In this document: positions 24,856 to 33,348 of the stretch, piece after piece
Layout: each line of letters opens with the position of its first letter
How positions within the stretch are numbered: position 1 is the stretch's first letter
Assembly: GCA_011773465.1 (NCBI GenBank)
Contig: WVXO01000064.1
Location: 18,936 to 52,808 of the forward strand
Length of the DNA: 33,873 nt
Source: Candidatus Aminicenantota bacterium
Lineage (GTDB): Bacteria > Acidobacteriota > Aminicenantia > Aminicenantales > Aminicenantaceae
Reading direction: 5' to 3'
The notes under the pieces: generated by a model
The model's input: the letters and a program-made list of their open reading frames with translations, nothing else
Told to the model about the DNA's origin: nothing
Database searches by the model: none
Made by a program: the position numbers and the translations under genes

Positions 24856-26442
24856 ATGAGCAATTACACAAAATTTTATTCGGGGAACAATCCAGTTTTT
24901 CGGATAGGAAATAAGTTTAGGAAAATATTTTTATGGATGCTTCCTTTTTTCCTCTTGTTTTTCATCATGGGAACAAGGGCTGCGACAGTTGAGGAAGGGA
25001 AAACCATAAGAATAGCAGTAGCCAGGTTCTCGCATGAGACCTGCACTTTCTGTCCAAAGCCCACAACTACCGAGGATTGGGAATTCTATGGGCCGCCCAC
25101 CCGTGATATCATCAACACAGATAGTGGATACATCGGCGGTTTTAAAACCGTGTGTGAGGAGTACGGCGGCATAGAGCTTGTCGGCATAACTTCTCCGCGT
25201 GGCGCAAAGGGCGGTTCTTCAGGAAGTTGGATTACTCAAGAGGCTTTTGACAAGTACACCGGTCTGATTGCAGCTGATCTTATGGAAGCCGGTCATCTCG
25301 ATGGCGTTTTTCTATCTCTTCATGGCGCCATGGCTGTATCCGGCATTCTCAAGCCTGAGGCTGAGATTGTGCGAAGGGTACGGAAAGTGGTAGGTGAGAT
25401 CCCGATCATGGTTACGCTCGACCTCCATGCTAACGAGGATCATGAGCTATCAGATGCAGCTGACGCCGTTTTTATCATTAAGAGATATCCTCATTATGAT
25501 ACAACACTCCAGGGTGAGCGAGCTGCGCGCGTTATGATCAAGACTATCCGCGGCGACTATAAGCCTGTCATGGCCACCAGAAAGCCCGGGGTGATAACAC
25601 CAAGTGTTTATCAAGGAACAGGTGTATCCCCGGCCATGGAAATAATGGAGCGTGCGCGCAGGTGGGAATGCCGGAATCCAGGCACTTACGTCTCTGTTGC
25701 CTTTGGATTTGCCTACGCGGATGTCCCTGATGTTGGGGCAACGATCATGGTCGTCACCAATAATGACCAGAGGCTGGCAGACAGGATTGCAGACGATATG
25801 TCCGATTATATCTGGAGGATGAGAAAAACCTTTGCTGGAAAGAAGCTCCCCAAGACTAAAGAAGGCGTTTCCTTAGCCATCGCTGCTGCAAAAAAAGGAA
25901 AAATCCCAGTAGTCATCGCTGACCACAGCGACAGGACAGGCGGCTCCACGCACATCCTCGAGGAGCTAATAAAGCAAGGTGCAAAGAATTTCTGTATAGC
26001 TACTCTTCGAGACGAGAAGGCAATTGAAAAGATACGAACAAACCATAAAGTCGAAGATAGAGTCAGCATAGATTTAGGAGGCTATTCGGACAAGCATGCG
26101 GGAAACCCTGTCCGGGTTGAGGGGAAGGTAGAGTTTATGGGCGACTATAGCAGGGGAGCAGTGGCCGTGCTTCTCTTCGGAGAGAACAACCGTGTTATCC
26201 TTACTCCACAACTCATGCAGGTTACGACTCCTCGAATATTTTCTCCTCTCGGCATCAAACTCGATGATCTTGATATCATTGTCCTCAAGTCCCGCGTCCA
26301 TTTCAGGAGAGGCTTTTATGAGACCGGTTTGGCAGGTGCTATATTTGAGGTTGATGCGCCGGGCTGGGGTCCTGCTGACCTCACAGCACTCCCATACAAG
26401 AACATTCCCAAGGATATATACCCCGTATACAAAAAAGATTGA
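24856..26442 (+). CDS. M81 family metallopeptidase (MlrC-like), exported or anchored
   Basis: A protein of 528 residues of the M81 family; MlrC of microcystin-degrading bacteria is the known member, and others cleave unknown small peptides. The start ATG 24856 has AAGGAGGG 7 bases upstream. A hydrophobic segment at about 24-42 is a signal or anchor, uncommon in this family. Likely zinc-site residues: VARFSHETCTF (H60, E61), LDLHAN (D189, H191), and KRYPHYDT (H213). A later block IADHSDRTGGSTHI corresponds to the region that is DxADNxGGGxxG in many members but differs here. It is followed at 40 bp by a DUF456 gene and then an M20D gene, probably one operon. Confidence 0.88.
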   Translation: MSNYTKFYSGNNPVFRIGNKFRKIFLWMLPFFLLFFIMGTRAATVEEGKTIRIAVARFSHETCTFCPKPTTTEDWEFYGPPTRDIINTDSGYIGGFKTVCEEYGGIELVGITSPRGAKGGSSGSWITQEAFDKYTGLIAADLMEAGHLDGVFLSLHGAMAVSGILKPEAEIVRRVRKVVGEIPIMVTLDLHANEDHELSDAADAVFIIKRYPHYDTTLQGERAARVMIKTIRGDYKPVMATRKPGVITPSVYQGTGVSPAMEIMERARRWECRNPGTYVSVAFGFAYADVPDVGATIMVVTNNDQRLADRIADDMSDYIWRMRKTFAGKKLPKTKEGVSLAIAAAKKGKIPVVIADHSDRTGGSTHILEELIKQGAKNFCIATLRDEKAIEKIRTNHKVEDRVSIDLGGYSDKHAGNPVRVEGKVEFMGDYSRGAVAVLLFGENNRVILTPQLMQVTTPRIFSPLGIKLDDLDIIVLKSRVHFRRGFYETGLAGAIFEVDAPGWGPADLTALPYKNIPKDIYPVYKKD

Positions 26443-26482
26443 TAAAGGCCTGTCACCTGCTGTATAAAACAAAGATATTGAT

Positions 26483-26959
26483 ATGATTATCTTGATTATT
26501 CTTGCCGTTATTTGTGTAATCATAGGGATTGTTGGCTGTATTGTACCTGGAATTGCAGGGCCTCCGTTTAGCTATGTTTCCTTAATTCTTTTATCCTTTG
26601 CCAAGCGCTGGGAGCCTTTCAGCGCAAAGTTTTTAATCATAATGGCAGTTATAACAGTCGTTGTCACCGCTCTTGACTATTTACTCCCAGCTGCTGGTGC
26701 CAAAAAATACGGAGCTTCGAAGTTTGGCTTTTGGGGTGCGATTATGGGAATGATCCTCGGAATTCTTTTTTTTCCTCCCCTGGGAATGATAATCGGAGCC
26801 TTCATAGGAGCCATTGCTGGGGAATTGCTGAAAGGCAAGCAAAGCCATGAGGCTTTAAAGGCTGGCTGGGGCGTGTTTATGGGCGTAATGCTAGCAGTCA
26901 TTTTAAAATTAACTGCAACGGGCATAATGACTTTTTATTTCATAAAAGCTCTCTTTTAG
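26483..26959 (+). CDS. DUF456 family membrane protein
   Basis: A protein of 158 residues with three to four glycine-rich membrane helices. The pattern IVGCIVPGIAGPPFSYVSLILLSF (16-39), DYLLPAAGAKKYGASKFGFWGAIMG (65-89) and FFPPLGMIIGAFIGAIAGEL is characteristic of DUF456. The function of the family is unknown. It sits between the M81 and M20D genes, 40 bp after the first and 59 bp before the second, probably co-transcribed. It has no clear ribosome binding site, which may mean coupling to the upstream gene. Confidence 0.88.
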   Translation: MIILIILAVICVIIGIVGCIVPGIAGPPFSYVSLILLSFAKRWEPFSAKFLIIMAVITVVVTALDYLLPAAGAKKYGASKFGFWGAIMGMILGILFFPPLGMIIGAFIGAIAGELLKGKQSHEALKAGWGVFMGVMLAVILKLTATGIMTFYFIKALF

Positions 26960-27018
26960 CTTAGAAACGGAATTGGAATCTTACGAATGACTTTTCTGTA
27001 TAATTTCAAGGAGGAAAA

Positions 27019-28551
27019 ATGAGAGTAAACAAATATAAAAAAAGTATCACGTTCATCATCGTTGTAACCATCCTGATTCTTGGTCTGGGCGGGCAATCCC
27101 TTTCTGCCAAAAAAATATCAAAGGAAAAAAAGCTTGTCCTTGAGTGGCTGAGTCAGCCTCAGATAGTCGAAAAGTTCGGGAAGATTTCGGATGCCATCTG
27201 GTCATACGCTGAGCTAGGGCTTCAAGAATATAAATCGTCGGAGCTTCTAGCTAGTACTTTAGAACAAGCCGGATTCAAAGTCGAACGCGGATTGGCCGGT
27301 ATGCCTACCTGTTTTGTTGCTTCTTATGGTTCTGGCAGGCCTGTAATTGCAATTCTTGGAGAGTATGATGCTCTTCCTATGATTTCGCAGAAAGGAAGGG
27401 TTGCTAAACAAGATCCTTTGCTGGAAGGTGCACCTGGACATGGTTGTGGCCACAACGCTATGGGTACAGCAGGCGCGGCCGCAGCCATTGCCGTGAAGCA
27501 ATCCCTGGATAAGTACGGATTCCAGGGAACCATAAAATTTTTTGGCTCGCCTGCTGAGGAAACGCTCATAAGCCGGCCTTACATGATAAGGGCAGGCCTG
27601 TTTGATGATGTGGATGCGGTGATAGACAATCACAGCAGTAGCGGTTTCGGAACAAGCTATGGTCGAGGCGGGAATGCTATGTTCTCGACAATTTTTACAT
27701 TCAAAGGAAGAACCGCTCATGGAGCATCACCCTGGGGTGGCCGAAGTGCCCTCGATGCAGTTGAAATTATGAACGTGGCCACGAACTTCCTCCGCGAGCA
27801 TCTTCTTTATACTTATCGCCTGCATTACGTTATTCAGAAAGGAGGGGAAGCTCCCAATGTAGTGCCGGACAAGGCCAGCGTTTGGTACTATGTCAGAAAC
27901 AGTGATGAAAGAGTGGAGGAGATGTATGATAAAGTCATTAACTGTGCCAAGGCGGGAGCTCTGGCTACAGGGACAGAATTGAGCGTCCGGTGTATCGCTG
28001 CAGTACACCAACGCAATGCCAATAAGGCCGCTGCAGAGCTTTTCCAGAAGAACATCGAGCTTGTGGGGATGCCAGAGTGGACTGAGGAAGAACATGCTTT
28101 TGCTAGAGCTCTTCAGAAAGAGCTTGGCAAGGAAGAAAAAGGTATGCCAACAGAGATGGATAAGCTTAGAGACCGAGCCCGGACGTTTGTAGGAGGCGGG
28201 TCCTCTGATGTGGGGGACGTCTGCCTGATAGCGCCAACTGCAACCATCAGGTTTCCCGGTCAAGTACCAGGCTCTATCGGTCATCATTGGTCCTCGGTTG
28301 CCAGTAATTACGGCTCCGCAACCTGGAAAGGACTTAACGCTGGAGCCAAAGCAATGGCAGCGTCTACGATTGACCTTCTCACCAAGCCCAAAGAGCTCAA
28401 AAAGCTGAGGGACGAGTTTGAGGCGTACGCGAAAGAACATCCATACAAACCATTTTTACCCGAAGATGCGAAGCCACCGCTCGATCTGAATAAGGAATTG
28501 ATGGAAAAGTGGCGCCCTCTGATGGAGAAATTCCACCTCGAAATAAAATAA
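27019..28551 (+). CDS. M20D amidohydrolase, AbgB-like, with signal peptide
   Basis: A protein of 510 residues resembling AbgB, a subunit of p-aminobenzoyl-glutamate hydrolase, and other M20D amidohydrolases that cleave N-acyl or amide bonds with two metals. Motifs: GEYDALP (114-120), GAPGHGCGHNAMG (C143 and H145 are metal ligands), GSPAEE (E180, E181), DNHSSSG (H205), RTAHGASPWGGRSALDA in the dimerisation domain, and GSIGHHW near the C-terminus. The length is close to AbgB. A hydrophobic signal (about 10-29) precedes it, whereas AbgB is cytoplasmic. AAGGAGG lies 4 bases before the ATG. It is probably the last gene of the M81-DUF456-M20 group. Confidence 0.9.
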   Translation: MRVNKYKKSITFIIVVTILILGLGGQSLSAKKISKEKKLVLEWLSQPQIVEKFGKISDAIWSYAELGLQEYKSSELLASTLEQAGFKVERGLAGMPTCFVASYGSGRPVIAILGEYDALPMISQKGRVAKQDPLLEGAPGHGCGHNAMGTAGAAAAIAVKQSLDKYGFQGTIKFFGSPAEETLISRPYMIRAGLFDDVDAVIDNHSSSGFGTSYGRGGNAMFSTIFTFKGRTAHGASPWGGRSALDAVEIMNVATNFLREHLLYTYRLHYVIQKGGEAPNVVPDKASVWYYVRNSDERVEEMYDKVINCAKAGALATGTELSVRCIAAVHQRNANKAAAELFQKNIELVGMPEWTEEEHAFARALQKELGKEEKGMPTEMDKLRDRARTFVGGGSSDVGDVCLIAPTATIRFPGQVPGSIGHHWSSVASNYGSATWKGLNAGAKAMAASTIDLLTKPKELKKLRDEFEAYAKEHPYKPFLPEDAKPPLDLNKELMEKWRPLMEKFHLEIK

Positions 28552-28625
28552 ACTTGAGCTAGCTAGATAATCAAAACTTTCAAGGAGCTAAGATAAAAAG
28601 GAAGATTGTGTTTTCTGAAATAAGG

Positions 28626-28654
28626 AGACAGGTCTAAGAAAAAATTGCCTGTCT
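28626..28654 (+). terminator. Possible hairpin after the M20D gene
   Basis: AGACAGG at 28626-28632 and CCTGTCT at 28648-28654 form a 7-bp stem with a 15-base loop, followed by ACATTTTC. The position 75 bp after the M20D stop fits a transcription end. There is no proper T-run and the loop is long, so it is weak as an intrinsic terminator. Confidence 0.3.
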
Positions 28655-28769
28655 ACATTTTCATGAAGGCTTTGACTGCAGGAAGGCTAGAAAAGTAATA
28701 ATATTTTCCTTAAGATTAAGAAACTTATGAATTTAAGATATCTGATTTAAATAGAAGGAGGTAAAAAAT

Positions 28770-29168
28770 ATGAATCTCGCAATTCTTGTGGGAAGAATAA
28801 TTTTGGGAATTTTTTACCTTTACAACGGGATTAACCACTTCATTAAGTTCGGAGCTATGACGGAGTATGCAAAATTCAAAGGAGTTCCGCTTGCAGAAGT
28901 TGGAGTTGCAATATCGGGTCTGTTTCTTATTGTTGCTGCTTTTACGATAATTTTAGGAATTTTTCCTGAGATAGGTGTAGCCGCTCTGGTTCTGTTCTTT
29001 CTGCCCGTGACATTCATGATGCACAATTTCTGGGCCGTTCCTCAGGAACAGCATATGGCTGAGATTGTCAATTTTTCAAAAAACATGGCTCTCATGGGAT
29101 CAGCTTTAATGTTTCTGGGAATAAAGAAGCCCTGGGCCTTTAGTCTGGGAAAGAAGAAGGGGGGCTGA
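28770..29168 (+). CDS. DoxX family membrane protein
   Basis: A protein of 132 residues with four membrane helices of the DoxX type: LVGRIILGIFYLYNGINHF (6-24), a helix around 42-65, one around 67-84, and one near 103-118. The GRIILGIFYLYNGINHF start and the helix-loop pattern around KNMALMGSALMFLG are typical. DoxX proteins relate to thiosulfate:quinone oxidoreductase subunits and to redox stress functions in mycobacteria; many are unassigned. AAGGAGG precedes the ATG by about 8 bases. The GGT gene starts 3 bp after its stop, so they form an operon. Confidence 0.88.
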   Translation: MNLAILVGRIILGIFYLYNGINHFIKFGAMTEYAKFKGVPLAEVGVAISGLFLIVAAFTIILGIFPEIGVAALVLFFLPVTFMMHNFWAVPQEQHMAEIVNFSKNMALMGSALMFLGIKKPWAFSLGKKKGG

Positions 29169-29171
29169 GAG

Positions 29172-31049
29172 ATGTTTTCATGTAAGAATTCAGCCTTTAA
29201 ACAGCGGAAGGCGCTTCTATTGCTGTTTGTCTTTATTTTTGCGTCGAGCAGTATAAGCCCTGGCCGGACTGAAAAGCCAGTCCTTCACGGAAGACACTGG
29301 GTCGCCATCACCGGAAAACCCCTGGCCGCCACTGCTGGAGCCATGATATTTCAGCGGGGTGGAAATGCTGTGGATGCTGCCTGTGCCATGCTTGGTGCAA
29401 CCTGCACCATGTATGACGTTTTAAGCTGGGGCGGGGAAACCCAGGCTCTGATTTATAATCCCCATGATGAAAAAGTCTATGGCATAAACGCCCTGGGGGT
29501 TGCCCCTACAGGGGCAATCCCTGAATTCTTCAAAGAGAAGGGGATGGAATATCCTCCTGCTTACGGACCGCTGGCAGCCGTTACCCCTGGAACTCCTGGA
29601 GGTTTGATAGTCATGCTGGCTGAATTTGGCACCTTAAGCCTTAAGGAAGTACTGGAGCCATCCATTAAAATGGCCGAAGGGTACCCGATAGAGAAGCAAC
29701 TGGCAGACAGTATAGAAAGAGGAAAAGAGAGGATCAAAGAGTGGCCTTACTCCAAGAAAGTCCTGCTGCCTCATCTGGGAGAAGAGCGCGAAGCGCCTCA
29801 TCCAGGAGAAATCTTCCGCCAGCCCGATTTATTAGACACTCTTATGAAATTGGTCGAAGCAGAAAAGAAAGCCCTTGATGAGGGAAAGAGCCGCAAAGAA
29901 GCCATCTATGCTGCCTATGACCGGTTCTATAAAGGCGATATTGCCAAAGAATTTGTCCGCGGATGCCAGGAACAGGGCGGACTTATAACCATGGAGGATC
30001 TTGCCAACTGGAAGCTCCACATCGAAGAGCCGGTGATGACAAAATATAAAGGAATCGAAGTTTATAAACTTACCTGCTGGGTCCAGGGACCAGTACTGTT
30101 GCAGATGCTTAACATGCTGGAAAATATTGACCTTAAATCAATGGGCTACAACAGCGTGAATTATATCCATGCCCTTTATCAAGTGATGAACCTGGCCTAT
30201 GCTGACAGGGATTTTTATTATGGAGATCCCTATTTCCCTCCGCAAGAGCCGATTAAGGGATTGCTATCCAAGGAATACGCCAAGGAAAGATTCAAGAAGA
30301 TTAATTGGAATGTAAATAACCCTGATGTTAAACCAGGCGATCCCTATCCCTTCGAGGATAAGGAAAATCCATACCTTCATCTTTTGGAAAAGTGGTCGAA
30401 TGTTGGTCCAAAAGAAAAGGATATGAGGGCTGAAGCAGATGTGAGTGCCTTCGAAGAAGCCTTCACAGCCGGAACAACATCAATTCAAGCGGCTGATAAG
30501 GAAGGATGGATTGTTTCCGCGACGCCCAGCGGTGGCTGGATTCCAGCTTGTATTGCTGGTGAAACTGGTATTGGAATGAGCCAGCGCATGCAAAGTTTTG
30601 TTCTTGATGAGGCCAAGAATCCCTTTAATGTTGTCGCCCCGGGTAAAAGGCCGCGGGCGACTTTAACTCCCAGCCTGGCCATAAAGGATGGAAAGCCTTT
30701 CCTCTCCTTTGCTGTGCAGGGTGGAGATACGCAAGATCAGAATATGCTCCAATTCTTCCTGAATGTTGTTGAGTTTGGCATGAACGTCCAGGAAGCTTGT
30801 GAAGCAGCTAACATCGTGAGCTACCAGATGCAGAGCTCCTTTGGTGAACATGCTGCAAGCCCTGGCAGGCTCCGCTTAAATGAAAATATCCCTCAGAAAG
30901 TTAGGGATAATCTGGAGGACATGGGCTATAAGCTAGACTACAGAAAATACACATCAGGTCCTATCAATGCTGTCTATTATGACTGGAAACACGGTACCCT
31001 CTGGGGAGGCGCCAGCAACTATGGTGAAGACTACGGAATTGCTTGGTAG
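29172..31049 (+). CDS. Gamma-glutamyltransferase family protein
   Basis: A protein of 625 residues of the gamma-glutamyltranspeptidase family (Ntn hydrolase that cuts itself into large and small subunits and transfers or hydrolyses gamma-glutamyl groups, as from glutathione). A signal peptide follows a charged N-terminus (about 12-33). The proposed self-cleavage nucleophile is T435 in GTTSIQAADKEG. The family usually has TTHxS, so the histidine is replaced by serine. Later RATLTPSLAIKDGKP and QGGDTQDQ match conserved small-subunit regions. It acts in the periplasm. The ribosome binding site lies in the end of the DoxX gene (GGGGGGCTGAGAG), consistent with tight coupling. Confidence 0.88.
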   Translation: MFSCKNSAFKQRKALLLLFVFIFASSSISPGRTEKPVLHGRHWVAITGKPLAATAGAMIFQRGGNAVDAACAMLGATCTMYDVLSWGGETQALIYNPHDEKVYGINALGVAPTGAIPEFFKEKGMEYPPAYGPLAAVTPGTPGGLIVMLAEFGTLSLKEVLEPSIKMAEGYPIEKQLADSIERGKERIKEWPYSKKVLLPHLGEEREAPHPGEIFRQPDLLDTLMKLVEAEKKALDEGKSRKEAIYAAYDRFYKGDIAKEFVRGCQEQGGLITMEDLANWKLHIEEPVMTKYKGIEVYKLTCWVQGPVLLQMLNMLENIDLKSMGYNSVNYIHALYQVMNLAYADRDFYYGDPYFPPQEPIKGLLSKEYAKERFKKINWNVNNPDVKPGDPYPFEDKENPYLHLLEKWSNVGPKEKDMRAEADVSAFEEAFTAGTTSIQAADKEGWIVSATPSGGWIPACIAGETGIGMSQRMQSFVLDEAKNPFNVVAPGKRPRATLTPSLAIKDGKPFLSFAVQGGDTQDQNMLQFFLNVVEFGMNVQEACEAANIVSYQMQSSFGEHAASPGRLRLNENIPQKVRDNLEDMGYKLDYRKYTSGPINAVYYDWKHGTLWGGASNYGEDYGIAW

Positions 31050-31052
31050 CCA

Positions 31053-31252
31053 GAGGCTTGATCTTTATTGTGTAAGATGGATTTGATGAATCAGACTCCT
31101 ACAGAAAAATTGATGCCTCCTATTTATGGGCTTGATTTATAAAGCTCCTACAGAAGAGATCATTCTTTCTTATGTAGGAGCTTGATTTATAAATTTCCTA
31201 CCGAGGAGATTGTAATTATTTTTTATGTAGGGGCTTGATTTATCAAGCCCGC
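31053..31252. repeat. Second array of the GGGCTTGAT palindrome family
   Basis: Five degraded to good copies, with TTG centres at 31058, 31083, 31132, 31182 and 31235. The last (31231-31250) is the perfect hairpin GGGCTTGATTTATCAAGCCC. Together with flanking bases it is identical over 27 bp to 31226-31252 versus 18006-18032. Copies C and D keep the left arm and GTAGGAG flank but have mutated right arms. Spacing here is 25 to 53 bp, less regular than the first array. Confidence 0.78.
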
Positions 31253-31282
31253 CGGTTTTATTGTATAAAAAAGGAGTTAAAA

Positions 31283-33235
31283 ATGAAAAAGATCGCTCAT
31301 CTTTTCCTGGTTTTGATTGTTATCCCCTGGCTGTTGCAAGGCGCTCTTCAAGCACAGGAAAGCCCCCCTCAACCAGAACAAGTCGAACAAACAGCTCCTA
31401 GCATACAAGCCCCAACTGACCGGGCTGAACTGGAAGCATTCCTTGAAGGCATCATGATTGCTTATATGGAGTCCCGTCATATTGCTGGAGCAACCTTAGC
31501 AGTAGTTAAGGATGGTGAAATTTTCTTCACCAAAGGATATGGGTATGCTGATGTAGAGGAAAGAACGCCAGTTGATCCTGAAAAAACCTTGTTTCGTCCT
31601 GGTTCTGTATCAAAACTTTTTACCTGGACTGCCGTGATGCAGCTTGTCGAGCAGGGAAAGATTGATCTTGATGCTGACATCAATATTTATCTTAGAGACT
31701 TCAAAATTCCGGACACCTATCCTGAACCTGTGACAATGACCCACCTGATGACCCATACCGCAGGATTTGAAGATGTTATAAATGAAATGGGAGCTCGAAG
31801 CCCAGAAGACCTTGTGCCCTTAGCTGAGTTTCTAGCCAGGAAAATGCCTGCCAGAGTACGTTCGCCTGGCAAATTAACATCTTATTCTAACTATGGGACG
31901 GCACTTGCCGGCTACATCTTGGAAAAAGTCGCAGGAGTACCTTTTGAGGATTACGTTGAGGAGAATATCTTTAAAATGCTGGACATGCAGCATAGTACTT
32001 TCCGCCAGCCTTTGCCTTCTCATTTAGAGGACTATATGTCTGGGGGCTATACGTATAAAAATGGATTATTTAGAGCAGAAGGCTTTGAATATATCAACGG
32101 CCTTGCTCCAGCAGGTTCGATGAGCACAACCGCCGCAGATATTGCTAAATTTATGATTGCCCATCTTCAACACGGAAAATATGGAGAGAATAGAATATTG
32201 GAAGAGGAGACGGCAAAGCTTATGCATACCCAGCTTTTCAGCCATGATCCCCTCGTGGACGGTAACGCGCATGGCTTTTGGGAGATGACTTATAACAATC
32301 TGCGTGCGCTCGTCCATGGAGGTGATACTATCTGGTTCCATTCTTTACTGGTAATCATCCCTGAAAAAAAATTAGGGCTTTTTGTATCCTTTAACAGCGA
32401 AGGCGGCTCGTGGCCGGTATACGATAATCTCATGAAAGCATTTCTCAACCATTATTATCCTGCACCCGAACCAGTTGATATCAAGCCACCTCCAGGTTTC
32501 AAGCTGCGCGCTAACCGCCTTAGCGGGAGCTATGGAGTTACTCGAGTAGTATCCACTACCTATGAAAAACTGATGGCTTTGATGATGGCGGTTAAAGTGG
32601 AAGCAAATGAAGATAGTACTTTGTTGATTACCATGCCCATGGGATTAGGATCTAAACAGTGGGTAGAAATAGAACCGCTTGTATTCCGTGAAGTAGGAGG
32701 GCAGGATACAGTTGTCTTCCGCGAGAATAGCAAGCGCCGTATCACCTACGCTTTCTTTGGCCAGATTCCGATACTTGCTGCCGTTAAATTAGCCTGGTAT
32801 GAAACGCCAGGATTTCATTATACTCTGCTGGCAATTTGTATGATTTTATTCTTGTCAACTTTGGGCTGGCCAGCCAGTGCGTTATCCAAGTTGTTTTGTA
32901 GACACAAGAAAGAAATTCCAGGTGCTCCCTGGCTGGTTAGATTTATAGCCGGAGGAATGAGTGCGCTGTATATAATTTTTTTGATTGGCATGTTTTCGGT
33001 AGTCAGTGATTATATGGAACTCATATTTGGTGTTCCTCCTCTTTTAAAGATTTTATTAATACTGCCGATATTATCTGCTTTGCTTACAATCGGTGCCCTT
33101 TTCTTTGCCTATATTGGCTGGAAGAATAAATACTGGACTGTGTGCGGGCGGCTGCATTACACGCTCGTTGTGCTGGCGTCTCTGGTTTTTCTCTGCTTTT
33201 TAGCCTACTGGAACTTGCTTGGCTTTCACTTTTAG
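31283..33235 (+). CDS. Class C beta-lactamase-like serine hydrolase with membrane tail
   Basis: A protein of 650 residues. It has a signal peptide (about 1-25), then a serine beta-lactamase/DD-peptidase (S12) domain. The motifs are intact: SVSK (S108, K111), YSN (Y201, N203) and HGG (H345). A linker domain follows (about 400-500), then at least four membrane helices in the last 130 residues. The start ATG 31283 has AAGGAG 6 bases upstream; an in-frame TTG at 31235 lies inside a palindromic repeat and gives no signal peptide. Such proteins cut D-amino-acid peptides, esters or cell-wall links; the substrate is unknown. It would be anchored in the inner membrane with the catalytic domain outside. 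Confidence 0.92.
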   Translation: MKKIAHLFLVLIVIPWLLQGALQAQESPPQPEQVEQTAPSIQAPTDRAELEAFLEGIMIAYMESRHIAGATLAVVKDGEIFFTKGYGYADVEERTPVDPEKTLFRPGSVSKLFTWTAVMQLVEQGKIDLDADINIYLRDFKIPDTYPEPVTMTHLMTHTAGFEDVINEMGARSPEDLVPLAEFLARKMPARVRSPGKLTSYSNYGTALAGYILEKVAGVPFEDYVEENIFKMLDMQHSTFRQPLPSHLEDYMSGGYTYKNGLFRAEGFEYINGLAPAGSMSTTAADIAKFMIAHLQHGKYGENRILEEETAKLMHTQLFSHDPLVDGNAHGFWEMTYNNLRALVHGGDTIWFHSLLVIIPEKKLGLFVSFNSEGGSWPVYDNLMKAFLNHYYPAPEPVDIKPPPGFKLRANRLSGSYGVTRVVSTTYEKLMALMMAVKVEANEDSTLLITMPMGLGSKQWVEIEPLVFREVGGQDTVVFRENSKRRITYAFFGQIPILAAVKLAWYETPGFHYTLLAICMILFLSTLGWPASALSKLFCRHKKEIPGAPWLVRFIAGGMSALYIIFLIGMFSVVSDYMELIFGVPPLLKILLILPILSALLTIGALFFAYIGWKNKYWTVCGRLHYTLVVLASLVFLCFLAYWNLLGFHF

Positions 33236-33348
33236 CTTTATTCAACCAAATAAAAACCTTTTTTGATCCAGAAATATCAAAAAAAGCCAAAAACGATTGA
33301 ACTTGAGCAAGGTTTTTTCCGTAATAATTATTGAGGAGGTAAGCAGCG

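Noticed and set aside
26999-27004. Perfect TATAAT before the M20D gene
   Set aside because: Transcription would start inside or after the ribosome binding site at 27008-27014, and there is no -35 at proper distance.
27727-28440. Minus-strand frame of 237 codons inside the M20D gene
   Set aside because: It is Cys/His/Ser-rich with no recognisable motif and runs opposite a clear enzyme gene; it is a shadow.
31235-31282. Extended start of the S12-like gene at TTG 31235
   Set aside because: It lies inside the palindromic repeat and has no ribosome binding site. ATG 31283 has AAGGAG and opens a signal peptide.
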